Shown in pieces: positions 32,537 through 41,577 of a stretch of 64,000 bases of DNA. The stretch comes from JTS-RE37 sp041744575 (lineage in GTDB: Bacteria > Bacteroidota > Bacteroidia > Flavobacteriales > Flavobacteriaceae), in contig JBGTKP010000057.1 in NCBI GenBank assembly GCA_041744575.1, positions 38,260 through 102,259 of the forward strand, written 5' to 3'. The position numbers and the translations under genes were made by a program. The first letter of the stretch is position 1; every line of letters starts with the position of its first letter. The notes under the pieces are model-generated. The model made no database searches. It worked only from the letters and a program-made list of their open reading frames with translations, and was not told the origin of the DNA.

Positions 32537-34426
32537 TTGATTATTCAATTTACATTCGTAAGAAATTTCTACGTGAACTTGCAAGGATCGAAAACCCATA
32601 TCAACAGTTATCTCATCAGGCAGTTGCCTACGGCTACGGTTTTCCTGAATAAAAAATTCGAACTCGTACATGCTTCAGATAAATGGATCGCCGCCTTTGG
32701 GATGGCAGATTTTGAGGTAATTGGCAAACCTATTCACAAACTTTTTAAAGAAGTGAGTGATGTCTGGATGGATGCCATGAAATCGTGCCTTAAAGGAGAG
32801 CCGGGGCAGAAAGGTGTGGAGGGCTATGCGTCCGGCGATGGGCAGGAATGCTGGTTTGAATGGACCAATCTGCCATGGTTTGATGAAAATGAAAATGTCA
32901 TCGGCATCATCATTAGTACAGAGGATATCACAGAACGCGTAAAGAGGGACCTTAGTTATGAAAAGTTGGAAATCCTCCTGAAGGACAAATCTGAAATTGC
33001 ACAAATAGGCAGCTGGGACTACAATGTAATGACTGACCGGCTGCAATGGTGCAATATGACACGGCAGATCCACGAAGTCTCTTCCGATTATGAACCGAAT
33101 ATAACTTCTGCTGTCAATTTCTATAAGGAAGGTTACAGCCGCAATACGATCTCCATGGCAATGTTCAATGCCATGGAACACAAGAAGCCGTGGTGTGAGA
33201 AGTTGGAGATCTTATCATATACCGGAAAGGAAAAATGGGTCATCGCTGCCGGAAGACCCATGTTCAAGAATGGCAACTATATCGGCCTTATTGGTACTTT
33301 GCAGGATATTACACCGATTGTCAAATCTGAGATCAAGACCAGGGAAAGTGAACATCTCCTGCGCACGGTAATTGACAACATCCCGATCAATGTCTATATC
33401 AAGGACGTGGAATCCCGTAAGATCCTGGTGAATAAATCCGAATGTGAATTCCTTGAGGTGACCGATCCGTCCAAATTGCTGGGGAAAAATGATTTTGATC
33501 TGTATGATGCTGCGTTTGCTCAAAATTCAAGGGAGGAAGATCTCTTTGTAATGAATTCCCAGACCCCGGTCCTGTCAAGAGAAACAGTAATTATCGGGAT
33601 GGATGGCAAGGCAACCCCCTTCCTCTCCTCTAAAATACCATTTAACGGAGCGGATGGCCAGGCCAGGGGAATTATTGGGATCAGCCTTGATATCACCAAT
33701 CTGAAACAACAGGAAGCGGAATTGAGAAATCTGATAAGTGTTACCTCTCTTCAGAATAAAAAACTCATCAACTTTGCCCATATCATTTCACACAACCTGA
33801 GATCTCACACTGCCAATTTTTCCATGTTGCTGGACTTCCTGGTGAAAGAAAAGGATGAAAAGGAAAAGGAACACATTGTCGGGATGCTTACCTCTGCCTC
33901 TAATAACCTTCTGGAGACCCTTGAAAACCTGAACGATGTAGTGGCCATTAGCAGTAATACCAATATCCGGAAGGAGTACGTTAACCTCAATAATAAAATT
34001 GATATAGTCACAAAAAATCTGGGTGGCCTGATCCGTTCAAATAAGGCTTCCATTATCAATAACATTCCTAACGATACTGAAATACAGGTCATCCCTGCCT
34101 ATATAGAAAACATCCTTACAAATTTTTTTACGAATGCCATTAAATACAGAAAAGAGGATTGTGATCCGGAAATTGTCCTGTCTGCCACAACAAAAGACCA
34201 ATATACCGTACTGAGTATCAAGGATAACGGGCTCGGAATTGACCTGGACAAATATGGTGATAAACTTTTCGGGATGTATAAGACCTTTCATTATAAAAAG
34301 GATGCCAAGGGCATAGGGCTCTATATCACCAAAAATCAGATTGAAGCAATGAAGGGAAAGATAGAAGTGACCAGCGTGGTCGGTGAGGGATCAACCTTTA
34401 AGATCTTTTTTAATGACAAGGATTAA
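32537..34426 (+). CDS. PAS-domain sensor histidine kinase, soluble
   Basis: About 629 residues from a TTG at 32537; a GTG at 32573 is an alternative, so the start is uncertain. Order: three PAS domains (about 25-135, 145-270, 280-395), a HisKA-like helix pair with the phospho-His in FAHIISHNLRSH, and an HATPase domain with NFFTNAIKYR (N box), DNGLGID (G1) and AKGIGLYITK (G2). The H box is SHNLRS instead of SHELRT, a form found in Bacteroidota PAS kinases. There is no membrane segment, so it senses a cytoplasmic signal. It overlaps the receiver gene by 14 bases. Confidence 0.9.
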   Translation: MIIQFTFVRNFYVNLQGSKTHINSYLIRQLPTATVFLNKKFELVHASDKWIAAFGMADFEVIGKPIHKLFKEVSDVWMDAMKSCLKGEPGQKGVEGYASGDGQECWFEWTNLPWFDENENVIGIIISTEDITERVKRDLSYEKLEILLKDKSEIAQIGSWDYNVMTDRLQWCNMTRQIHEVSSDYEPNITSAVNFYKEGYSRNTISMAMFNAMEHKKPWCEKLEILSYTGKEKWVIAAGRPMFKNGNYIGLIGTLQDITPIVKSEIKTRESEHLLRTVIDNIPINVYIKDVESRKILVNKSECEFLEVTDPSKLLGKNDFDLYDAAFAQNSREEDLFVMNSQTPVLSRETVIIGMDGKATPFLSSKIPFNGADGQARGIIGISLDITNLKQQEAELRNLISVTSLQNKKLINFAHIISHNLRSHTANFSMLLDFLVKEKDEKEKEHIVGMLTSASNNLLETLENLNDVVAISSNTNIRKEYVNLNNKIDIVTKNLGGLIRSNKASIINNIPNDTEIQVIPAYIENILTNFFTNAIKYRKEDCDPEIVLSATTKDQYTVLSIKDNGLGIDLDKYGDKLFGMYKTFHYKKDAKGIGLYITKNQIEAMKGKIEVTSVVGEGSTFKIFFNDKD

Positions 34427-34817
34427 GTCGGTAGTGATTATCGATGACGATCCCATTACGGTTTTCGGAATCAAGAAATTGCTGAACACCATGAATCTTA
34501 GTGACACCATCATTACGTACATCAATGGGAAAGAGGCCATCGAGGGAATTAAAGAGATGATCCTCCGCGAACATCCCGTACCGGAAGTCCTCTTTCTTGA
34601 CATCAATATGCCTATTATGGACGGTTGGCAGTTTCTGGAGGAATTCATCAGTCTGCCCGTTGAAAATAAAGTGCGCATTAATATAGTTACTTCCTCCATA
34701 GATCCCCATGACAAGGAGAACTGGATCTATTACAGGGAAAAGACGCATCACCTGATCGATTATAAGAACAAACCGCTCTGCAAAACGGAAATAGAAGCCA
34801 TCACTAAAGCAGCCTGA
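34413..34817 (+). CDS. Single-domain response regulator
   Basis: A 134-residue CheY-like receiver without an output domain. The start is the ATG at 34413. Acidic pocket IIDDDP, phospho-acceptor Asp in LFLDINMPIMDGW, Thr/Ser in VTSSID and Lys in YKNKPL are all present. It is translationally coupled to the PAS kinase, which makes them cognate partners. Output must be through protein contact or phosphotransfer to another protein. Confidence 0.93.
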   Translation: MTRIKSVVIIDDDPITVFGIKKLLNTMNLSDTIITYINGKEAIEGIKEMILREHPVPEVLFLDINMPIMDGWQFLEEFISLPVENKVRINIVTSSIDPHDKENWIYYREKTHHLIDYKNKPLCKTEIEAITKAA

Positions 34818-34872
34818 AACTACATTTTTGATTATTTTTGGAATTGTTTTAATGCACAACAACCTTCCAAAA

Positions 34873-36642
34873 ATGAGACCTATTATAGGAATGCTTGTCT
34901 TTTTTCTTCTGCTTTCCTGTGAGAATAAGCCGACAGATCGAACGGTAGACCATCAGACCCATTTTGAGCAGTCCGGAGGTAAGGAAACGGCCACCTATGC
35001 CGAAACCATAGATTTTTATATCCGCTTGGCCAAAGAATTCCCCGAAATCAATATTCAGACCATTGGAAGTACGGACAGCGGCAGACCCTTGCATATAGTC
35101 ACCTATAACCACGACGGGGATTTTAATTTCAACAAGATAGGACAGAATAAAGTGATTGTTCTTATCAACAACGGGATTCACCCCGGGGAGAGCGACGGGA
35201 TTGACGCCACGATGTTATTATACCGCGATCTCGTGACCAGAAAAATCGCAGTCCCGGAAAATACAGTGGTCGTAACCATCCCCATTTACAATGTGGGCGG
35301 GGCACTCAACCGGAACAGCACTACTCGGGTCAATCAGAATGGTCCCGTATCCTATGGCTTTCGGGGGAACGCCAAAAATTATGACCTCAACAGGGATTTC
35401 ATTAAAAGTGACACGAAAAATGCACAGACCTTCGCCAGTATTTTTCATTTGGTAAAACCTGATATCTTCATTGATAACCATGTCAGTAACGGGGCAGATT
35501 ACCAATATACCCTGACACATCTTTTTACTCAGCATGACAAACTGGGTGGCGAGCTGGGTCAATTTCTCCACGAAACCATGATGCCGTCCCTGGAATCTTC
35601 CCTGGCGTCCGCGGGTTGGGAGATCACCCCTTATGTAAATGTTTTTAACAGGGTTCCCGAATCCGGATTCACACAGTTCATAGATAGCCCGCGATATTCC
35701 ACCGGATATACGGCTCTGTGGAACACCCTCGCAATGATGGTAGAAACCCATATGTTAAAACCCTATCAGCAAAGGGTGATGGGCACTTACGCCCTCATGG
35801 CAGAAGTCCTGAAATTTGCGGAAAACCATAAGGAACGCATCAGGGAATTGAGGACCGAGGCCCTCATCAGACATCACAACTGGGAATATTATCCGCTGTC
35901 CTGGATGGCAGATACCACAAAAGTGACCCAGCTCAATTTCAAGGGTTACGAAGCGGATACCCTCCCAAGCCTCGTAACAGGATTTCCAAGGCTGAAATAT
36001 GACCGGACAAGACCTTTTACCAGGAAGACCCCCTACCACAATTATTTTATTCCCAAAGATTCTGTAAAAATTCCCCAGGCTTATATTGTCAGTAAGGGAT
36101 GGAATTCTGTTATCAGTCTAATGTCTGCCAATAATATTGATTTCAGGGTGCTTGAAAAAGATACTACGGTGGTGGTAGAATCCTACAGGATTGCCGGTTA
36201 TCAAACCACTGACGCTCCTTTTGAAGGCCATTACCTGCACTACGACACCAAGGTGGTTTCTATCATGAGTGAAAAGGAATTCACTGCCGGTGACTTTCTC
36301 ATTCCAACTGATCAGCCCGGGATCCGCTATATTCTGGAAACGCTGGAACCGGCTGCTGTGGATTCTTTCTTTAACTGGAATTTTTTCGATACGATTTTGC
36401 AGGAAAAAGAAGGCTTTTCACCTTATGTATTTGAAGAAATTGCCGCCGAACTCTTGGCATCAGATACTGTTCTCAAAAAAGAGTTCGGGCAAAAAAAAGT
36501 AGCGGACACCCTTTTCTCAGGGAATTGGTTTGAACAATTGCAATGGATTTACCAGCATTCTGAGTATTATGAACCGGCCCATCTGCAATATCCCGTATAT
36601 CGGGTTCCGTACGCAGAAACCGCCGCAAAAGATGGCAATTAG
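34873..36642 (+). CDS. M14 family zinc carboxypeptidase lipoprotein
   Basis: A 589-residue protein from the ATG at 34873, which gives a short lipoprotein signal (MRPIIGMLVFFLLLSC); an ATG at 34851 is also possible. The M14 zinc ligands are visible: His and Glu in IHPGESDG and a later His in IDNHVSNGADYQYTLTHL; NYDLNRDFIKSDT is the usual substrate-pocket segment, and the general-base Glu may be in VETHMLKPY. A TATTTTTG -7 box at 34833-34840 could drive it. It is likely an envelope peptidase. Confidence 0.88.
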   Translation: MRPIIGMLVFFLLLSCENKPTDRTVDHQTHFEQSGGKETATYAETIDFYIRLAKEFPEINIQTIGSTDSGRPLHIVTYNHDGDFNFNKIGQNKVIVLINNGIHPGESDGIDATMLLYRDLVTRKIAVPENTVVVTIPIYNVGGALNRNSTTRVNQNGPVSYGFRGNAKNYDLNRDFIKSDTKNAQTFASIFHLVKPDIFIDNHVSNGADYQYTLTHLFTQHDKLGGELGQFLHETMMPSLESSLASAGWEITPYVNVFNRVPESGFTQFIDSPRYSTGYTALWNTLAMMVETHMLKPYQQRVMGTYALMAEVLKFAENHKERIRELRTEALIRHHNWEYYPLSWMADTTKVTQLNFKGYEADTLPSLVTGFPRLKYDRTRPFTRKTPYHNYFIPKDSVKIPQAYIVSKGWNSVISLMSANNIDFRVLEKDTTVVVESYRIAGYQTTDAPFEGHYLHYDTKVVSIMSEKEFTAGDFLIPTDQPGIRYILETLEPAAVDSFFNWNFFDTILQEKEGFSPYVFEEIAAELLASDTVLKKEFGQKKVADTLFSGNWFEQLQWIYQHSEYYEPAHLQYPVYRVPYAETAAKDGN

Positions 36643-37226
36643 TGTGAAAACAGAATTTTTATATTCGTATAGGAATTGTTGAGGGCTTTCTGGATTTTTT
36701 TAGGCCCTTTCCACTTTACCTTCACTATTCCTTCATTTTTCTGCCCCTCTAATTTACCGGTATGGTTTGTGGTCATGGCATACCAGTGGACCTCTTTCAA
36801 TTTGTATTTTGTCTTTTTCTTGAATACGTGATAGGTGGTTGTTAAGAAGTTGGTAATTTTCAGGTCGGTGACCCCTGTTTCTTCTGCAGTTTCCCTTAAT
36901 GCACATTCCTCAAGGGTTTCGCCTTTTTCCAGTTTTCCCTTGGGCAGATCCCATTTCTCATTTCGATAGATAAACAGTACTTTGCCTTCCTTGTTGGTTA
37001 CCACACCCCCCGCTGCCATGACCAGGGGTATTTTTTTGGTAAACTTTTTAAGTATTTTCTCTATATTGGGATGGTAGATATAAGCCTCAGAAAGACGCCT
37101 GCTGACGAGCGATTCAATAGCGTTGCCAATAGCCGCTTTGTTTAACAGGAAATAGTCGCCGTTGGCAGTTTCTGATAACTTGTCTGTTAAAATCAACGGA
37201 GATTCATTTACAAAAACTTTATACAT
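36639..37226 (-). CDS. NUDIX hydrolase
   Basis: A 195-residue protein from the ATG at 37224-37226 (MYKVFVNESPLILTDK). The NUDIX box GKLEKGETLEECALRETAEE with the following TGV lies at about residues 105-130; an N-terminal region of about 65 residues precedes the fold, so it is longer than a minimal NUDIX protein. It should hydrolyse a nucleoside diphosphate linked to some moiety; the substrate is unknown. It is head to head with pyrE (7 bases between starts) and its stop overlaps the M14 stop. Confidence 0.9.
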   Translation of the reverse strand: MYKVFVNESPLILTDKLSETANGDYFLLNKAAIGNAIESLVSRRLSEAYIYHPNIEKILKKFTKKIPLVMAAGGVVTNKEGKVLFIYRNEKWDLPKGKLEKGETLEECALRETAEETGVTDLKITNFLTTTYHVFKKKTKYKLKEVHWYAMTTNHTGKLEGQKNEGIVKVKWKGPKKIQKALNNSYTNIKILFSH

Positions 37227-37229
37227 TTG
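37222..37229 (+). promoter_or_regulatory. pyrE -7 box overlapping the NUDIX start codon
   Basis: TACATTTG fully matches TAnnTTTG and ends 4 bases before the pyrE ATG (37234), predicting a leaderless or almost leaderless pyrE message. The CAT inside it (37224-37226) is the reverse complement of the NUDIX start codon. No -33 TTTG is evident. Confidence 0.55.
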
Positions 37230-37233
37230 CTCC

Positions 37234-37875
37234 ATGGTATTAAACAAGGACACCGCTGCCAAGACAGCTGAGCTTTTGTTGCAAATTAATGCAATTAAGT
37301 TGAAACCTGAAAATCCGTTTACCTGGGCATCAGGATGGAAATCACCAATTTACTGCGATAATCGAATAATTTTATCTTATCCGGACATTAGAAATTATAT
37401 CCGGGAGGCCATGGCAAACCAGTTGGAGCAACTCTATGGAAAGCCGGATGTGGTCGCAGGAGTGGCTACAGGAGCCATAGGGATTGGCCTCCTGGTAGCA
37501 GATTTTCTGGGCCTGCCTTTTATCTATGTGCGGCCAGAAGCCAAATCCCATGGCAGGCAGAACCAGATTGAAGGCCAGTTGGAATCCGGACAGAGCGTTG
37601 TGGTCATCGAGGACCTGATCAGTACAGGCAAAAGCAGCCTCCATGCTGTTGAGGCCCTGATATCTTTTGGCGCTGTGGTTAAGGGGATGATCGCTATCTT
37701 TTCCTATGGTTTTGAAGTGGCTACGAATAATTTCCGAAGGCAACAGCTGGCCCTGCATACGCTATGCGACTATCCGCAACTGATCCGGCTGGCAACGGAA
37801 ACAAATTATATCGAAGAAAAACAACAAGCAACCCTGTTGGAATGGCGATCCGATCCGGCAGGTTGGAAACGCTAA
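37234..37875 (+). CDS. pyrE: Orotate phosphoribosyltransferase
   Basis: A 213-residue enzyme that makes OMP from orotate and PRPP in pyrimidine synthesis. The start MVLNKDTAAKTAELLLQINA is family-typical; the longer open frame upstream is antisense to NUDIX. Signatures: FTWASGWKSPIYCDNR, VAGVATGAIGIG and the PRPP loop VVVIEDLISTGKSS. It is followed at 4 bases by the SRPBCC gene. Confidence 0.97.
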   Translation: MVLNKDTAAKTAELLLQINAIKLKPENPFTWASGWKSPIYCDNRIILSYPDIRNYIREAMANQLEQLYGKPDVVAGVATGAIGIGLLVADFLGLPFIYVRPEAKSHGRQNQIEGQLESGQSVVVIEDLISTGKSSLHAVEALISFGAVVKGMIAIFSYGFEVATNNFRRQQLALHTLCDYPQLIRLATETNYIEEKQQATLLEWRSDPAGWKR

Positions 37876-37879
37876 AAAG

Positions 37880-38272
37880 ATGCAACTAAATACCCCCCCT
37901 AAAACAGTTTCCAGAGGTGCTGAGGAGGTGTTCTCATTTCTGACCGATCTTCAAAATTTCAGTATCCTGCTTCCCGAATCAACTGAGAAGTTTGAATTAC
38001 TCGATTCAGATGCCTTTCTTTTCGCCCTAAAGGGCATGCCTGAAATTTCGTTAAAAAGGAAGTCACAACTCGCCAATGAAAAGCTGGTTCTGGGTGCTGC
38101 CAATCAAAAACTGCCCTTTTTACTAACCATTGACATTGCGGCCCGGGGCCCGGAGGAAAGCGACGTTTCTTTCCATTTTGACGGAGAATTCAATGCGATG
38201 ATGGCCATGATGGTTAAAGCACCTATTTCTAAATTTCTGAGCACCCTTTCCGAGAACCTTTCCCGCATCTGA
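37880..38272 (+). CDS. SRPBCC (START-like) family protein
   Basis: A 130-residue protein with the helix-grip fold layout: N-terminal strand LNTPPKTVSRGAEEVFSFL, central beta strands, and a long C-terminal helix (about 108-128). Such proteins bind hydrophobic ligands; no ligand can be named. It starts 4 bases after the pyrE stop and so shares its transcript. The downstream gene is convergent birA, with the 14-base palindrome AAGAAAATTTTCTT in the gap. Confidence 0.75.
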   Translation: MQLNTPPKTVSRGAEEVFSFLTDLQNFSILLPESTEKFELLDSDAFLFALKGMPEISLKRKSQLANEKLVLGAANQKLPFLLTIDIAARGPEESDVSFHFDGEFNAMMAMMVKAPISKFLSTLSENLSRI

Positions 38273-38299
38273 AGAAAATTTTCTTAAGAAAAGAGGTAT

Positions 38300-39025
38300 T
38301 CAATAGAGCAGCTGCACTTCTTTATGAGCATAGTCTGAGAGCACGCCCTCAGCTGTTTCCAAACGGAGTTTTCCCTCTCCTGTAACACCGCGGATGACTC
38401 CCGGGAAAGTGTTCCCGTGCCTATCCCTGAACGTGGACGGGCTGTCCTTTCTGAAAAGAACACTTTCATAATCCTTGTACAAACTCTCCAACATTACCGC
38501 TTCGCCGAATCTAACCGCTATCCTGTCAATTAGCGCCGTCAGTATTTCATCCGTATCCCAGGTGATGCCCAGAAGCAATTTCATGGAAGTAACCTTTGTA
38601 AGATCCTTAAAACGGACCTGGTTGATATTTAATCCTATGCCAAGAACAGAGGCATAGATTCCCGAAGTATTCAGGATATTTTCTATAAGTATACCACAAA
38701 TTTTGGAAGAACCTGACAGAATGTCGTTGGGCCATTTGATACTAACATCAGGAATCTGAAATGTTTTCAGAACATCAAGAATGGCCAAGGAGGTTCTTAT
38801 GGTCAGGGTAAACTGCGATCTGACATCCAGCCCTTCGAATTTTTTTAATATACTGAAAGTAAGGTTTTTACCTGCTTCAGACTGCCATTTTGTTCCCATT
38901 TGACCACGGCCTTGTCTCTGGGAATTTGCCACGACCACCGTAAAGTCATCCAATACTTCTGAAAGCATTGCGTTCTTGATATAAGAATTGGTGGAGTCGG
39001 TGGCATCAAGTTTGATTATATGCAT
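38300..39025 (-). CDS. birA: Biotin--[acetyl-CoA-carboxylase] ligase
   Basis: A 241-residue biotin protein ligase without the N-terminal DNA-binding domain, so not a repressor. Signatures: LDATDSTNSYIK, RQGRGQMGTKW for the biotinyl-AMP loop, IKWPNDILSGSSKICGILIE for the biotin pocket, and a small C-terminal SH3-like domain (about 190-241). It biotinylates carboxylases, including the pyruvate carboxylase of this window. It is divergent from rsfS. Confidence 0.95.
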   Translation of the reverse strand: MHIIKLDATDSTNSYIKNAMLSEVLDDFTVVVANSQRQGRGQMGTKWQSEAGKNLTFSILKKFEGLDVRSQFTLTIRTSLAILDVLKTFQIPDVSIKWPNDILSGSSKICGILIENILNTSGIYASVLGIGLNINQVRFKDLTKVTSMKLLLGITWDTDEILTALIDRIAVRFGEAVMLESLYKDYESVLFRKDSPSTFRDRHGNTFPGVIRGVTGEGKLRLETAEGVLSDYAHKEVQLLY

Positions 39026-39119
39026 GTTGCGGCCGTTGTTTTTGAACTACAATGTTATGTTAAAAACACTGGTCAAGAAAGTAAAAAAATAATAACTTTG
39101 TAGAAACTAAAAATTCTGA

Positions 39120-39506
39120 ATGCAGAAAAGGAAAGCAAGTGCAGATGAATTGATTACCTTGATCTTACACGGAATAGAAGAAGTAAAAGGACTGGAAATA
39201 AATGTACTTGATCTTAGTGATATAGAAAACACTGTTTGTGACTGCTTTATCATCTGTAATGGGACTTCCAATACGCATGTAAAGGCGATCGTCAATTCCA
39301 TCCAAAAATCAGTTAGCAAAGAATTAAAGGACAAGCCCTGGCATGTGGAGGGTTCTGAGAATGCCGAATGGGTGTTGCTGGATTATGTGAATGTAGTTGT
39401 TCATGTATTTCAGAAACATATCAGGGAATTTTATGATATTGAAGGCCTGTGGGGAGATGCCAAGGTCACGATGGTTGAAAGCAGCTTTAACAAGACCCTT
39501 CAGTAA
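39120..39506 (+). CDS. rsfS: Ribosomal silencing factor RsfS
   Basis: A 128-residue Iojap-family protein (VLDLSDIENTVCDCFIICNG, SNTHVKAIVNS, EWVLLDYVNVVVHVF). It binds uL14 on the 50S subunit and blocks subunit joining under starvation. A TAACTTTG -7 box lies at 39093-39100, about 19 bases before the ATG. It starts a plus-strand run rsfS-ftsH-LUD-cdsA-psd-ACBP with short gaps. Confidence 0.95.
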   Translation: MQKRKASADELITLILHGIEEVKGLEINVLDLSDIENTVCDCFIICNGTSNTHVKAIVNSIQKSVSKELKDKPWHVEGSENAEWVLLDYVNVVVHVFQKHIREFYDIEGLWGDAKVTMVESSFNKTLQ

Positions 39507-39530
39507 ACCTACTGAAGAGAAAAATTGACA

Positions 39531-41522
39531 ATGGCAAAGGAAAACAAAGCACCTCAAAAAAAACCAAGGTTCAGTGCATGGTGGATATATGGTCTCATAG
39601 CGATCCTGCTTATCGGATTTCAGTTTTTCGGGAGTGGAAATCTTTCATCCACAAAAAAAACGACCACATCGGAACTTCAGGAATACCTTAGGAATGGTGA
39701 TATTACCAAGATCCTGATAATTACCAATACGAATCAGGCGAAGGTATTTTTAAGTGAAGAGGCCCTTCAGAAAGACGTTCATAAAGATGTATCAGACAAG
39801 CCGCTCTTTCCCTCTACGGGGATCGTTCCGCAATACGTTCTGGATTATGGCGACCTGCAGATATTTCAAAATGAGATAACGGACATCAAGAAAGAAAACA
39901 ATCTGGATACGATTGTGGAATTTGATAAGGAATCCAACCTATTCATGGAGATGCTCCTTACCATTTTGCCCTTCGTACTCATTATCGGTATTTGGATCTA
40001 CTTAATGCGCCGTATGTCAGGTGGGGCCGGTGGCGGAGCAGGAGGACAGATATTTAATATCGGTAAATCCAAGGCGAAACTATTTGACGAAAAATCGGAT
40101 ACCCGTACGTCCTTTAAGGATGTCGCCGGGCTGGAAGGTGCCAAGGAGGAAGTGGAGGAGATTGTGGAATTCCTGAAATATCCGGACAAGTATACTTCCC
40201 TTGGGGGAAAGATCCCAAAAGGTGCGCTGTTGGTTGGCCCTCCTGGTACCGGAAAGACCTTGCTTGCCAAGGCCGTGGCCGGGGAGGCAAAGGTGCCGTT
40301 TTTCTCTCTTTCCGGATCCGATTTTGTTGAGATGTTTGTAGGGGTCGGAGCTTCAAGGGTACGAGATCTCTTTAAGCAGGCCAAAGATAAATCGCCATCG
40401 ATCATCTTTATTGATGAAATTGATGCCATTGGTCGCGCACGCGGGAAAAACAACTTTACGGGATCCAATGACGAACGGGAAAACACGCTGAACCAGCTTT
40501 TGACCGAAATGGACGGGTTCGGAACCAATACAAACGTCATTGTACTTGCGGCAACCAACCGGGCCGACGTCCTGGACAAGGCGTTGATGCGTGCGGGCAG
40601 ATTTGACCGTCAGATTTATGTTGACCTTCCTGACATCCGGGAACGAAAAGAAATCTTTGAGGTCCATTTGAGACCCATTAAGACCGCCGAGACCCTCGAT
40701 CTCGATTTTCTTGCCAGGCAGACTCCTGGTTTTTCCGGAGCAGACATTGCCAACGTATGTAACGAAGCCGCACTTATTGCTGCGAGAAAGGAAAAAAAAG
40801 CAGTTACCAAAGAAGATTTTCTGGATGCTGTTGACCGGATTGTAGGCGGTTTAGAGAAGAAAAATAAAATTATCACCCCTGGAGAAAAAAAGACCATCGC
40901 CTATCATGAAGCGGGTCATGCAACTGTCAGCTGGATGCTGGAACATGCTGCTCCTCTCGTAAAGGTGACCATAGTTCCAAGAGGTCAGTCCCTGGGTGCC
41001 GCCTGGTATCTTCCGGAGGAAAGGCTCATCGTCCGTACTGAGCAAATGAAAGACGAAATGTGTGCCACTTTGGGCGGCCGGGCAGCAGAGAAGGTCATCT
41101 TTGACAAAATTTCCACAGGGGCGCTGAGTGATCTGGAAAAAGTCACCAAGCAGGCGCGTGCCATGGTAACCATATACGGCCTGAATGATCAAATAGGCAA
41201 CCTTACCTACTATGATTCCTCCGGGCAGACCGACTATGGATTTTCAAAACCTTACAGTGAGGATACTGCTCAGAAGATCGATAAGGAAATCTCCAAACTT
41301 ATCGAAGAGCAGTACAAAAGGGCTGTGGATGTTCTTGAAAAAAATAAGGACAAACTGACCATATTGGCCGAAAGGCTATTGGAAAAAGAAGTTATCTTTA
41401 AGGAGGATTTGGAAAAGATTTTTGGCAAGCGTCCTTTTGATAAAGAATTTGACGGACAGGGGCAGGAGATCATAGAAGTCGCGAAACTGAATCCCGACCG
41501 GATTCCCAAAGAAAATAATTGA
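39531..41522 (+). CDS. ftsH: ATP-dependent zinc metalloprotease FtsH
   Basis: A 663-residue inner-membrane AAA protease. The ATG at 39531 is chosen; a TTG two codons earlier is in frame. Two membrane helices (about residues 15-32 and 140-158) flank a periplasmic domain; then Walker A GPPGTGKT, Walker B IIFIDEIDAIG, the second region of homology ATNRADVLDKALMRAGRFDR, and the zinc motif HEAGH. It degrades membrane proteins and short-lived regulators. It follows rsfS by 24 bases. Confidence 0.98.
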   Translation: MAKENKAPQKKPRFSAWWIYGLIAILLIGFQFFGSGNLSSTKKTTTSELQEYLRNGDITKILIITNTNQAKVFLSEEALQKDVHKDVSDKPLFPSTGIVPQYVLDYGDLQIFQNEITDIKKENNLDTIVEFDKESNLFMEMLLTILPFVLIIGIWIYLMRRMSGGAGGGAGGQIFNIGKSKAKLFDEKSDTRTSFKDVAGLEGAKEEVEEIVEFLKYPDKYTSLGGKIPKGALLVGPPGTGKTLLAKAVAGEAKVPFFSLSGSDFVEMFVGVGASRVRDLFKQAKDKSPSIIFIDEIDAIGRARGKNNFTGSNDERENTLNQLLTEMDGFGTNTNVIVLAATNRADVLDKALMRAGRFDRQIYVDLPDIRERKEIFEVHLRPIKTAETLDLDFLARQTPGFSGADIANVCNEAALIAARKEKKAVTKEDFLDAVDRIVGGLEKKNKIITPGEKKTIAYHEAGHATVSWMLEHAAPLVKVTIVPRGQSLGAAWYLPEERLIVRTEQMKDEMCATLGGRAAEKVIFDKISTGALSDLEKVTKQARAMVTIYGLNDQIGNLTYYDSSGQTDYGFSKPYSEDTAQKIDKEISKLIEEQYKRAVDVLEKNKDKLTILAERLLEKEVIFKEDLEKIFGKRPFDKEFDGQGQEIIEVAKLNPDRIPKENN

Positions 41523-41577
41523 TCCTGTTAAACCTTTTCCTAGAACACATCGGACAACAGATGCATAATTCCTGTAA

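Noticed and set aside
38272..38285. 14-base palindrome AAGAAAATTTTCTT as an operator
   Set aside because: It lies between two convergent genes, not in a promoter; it may contribute weakly to termination, but no function can be supported.
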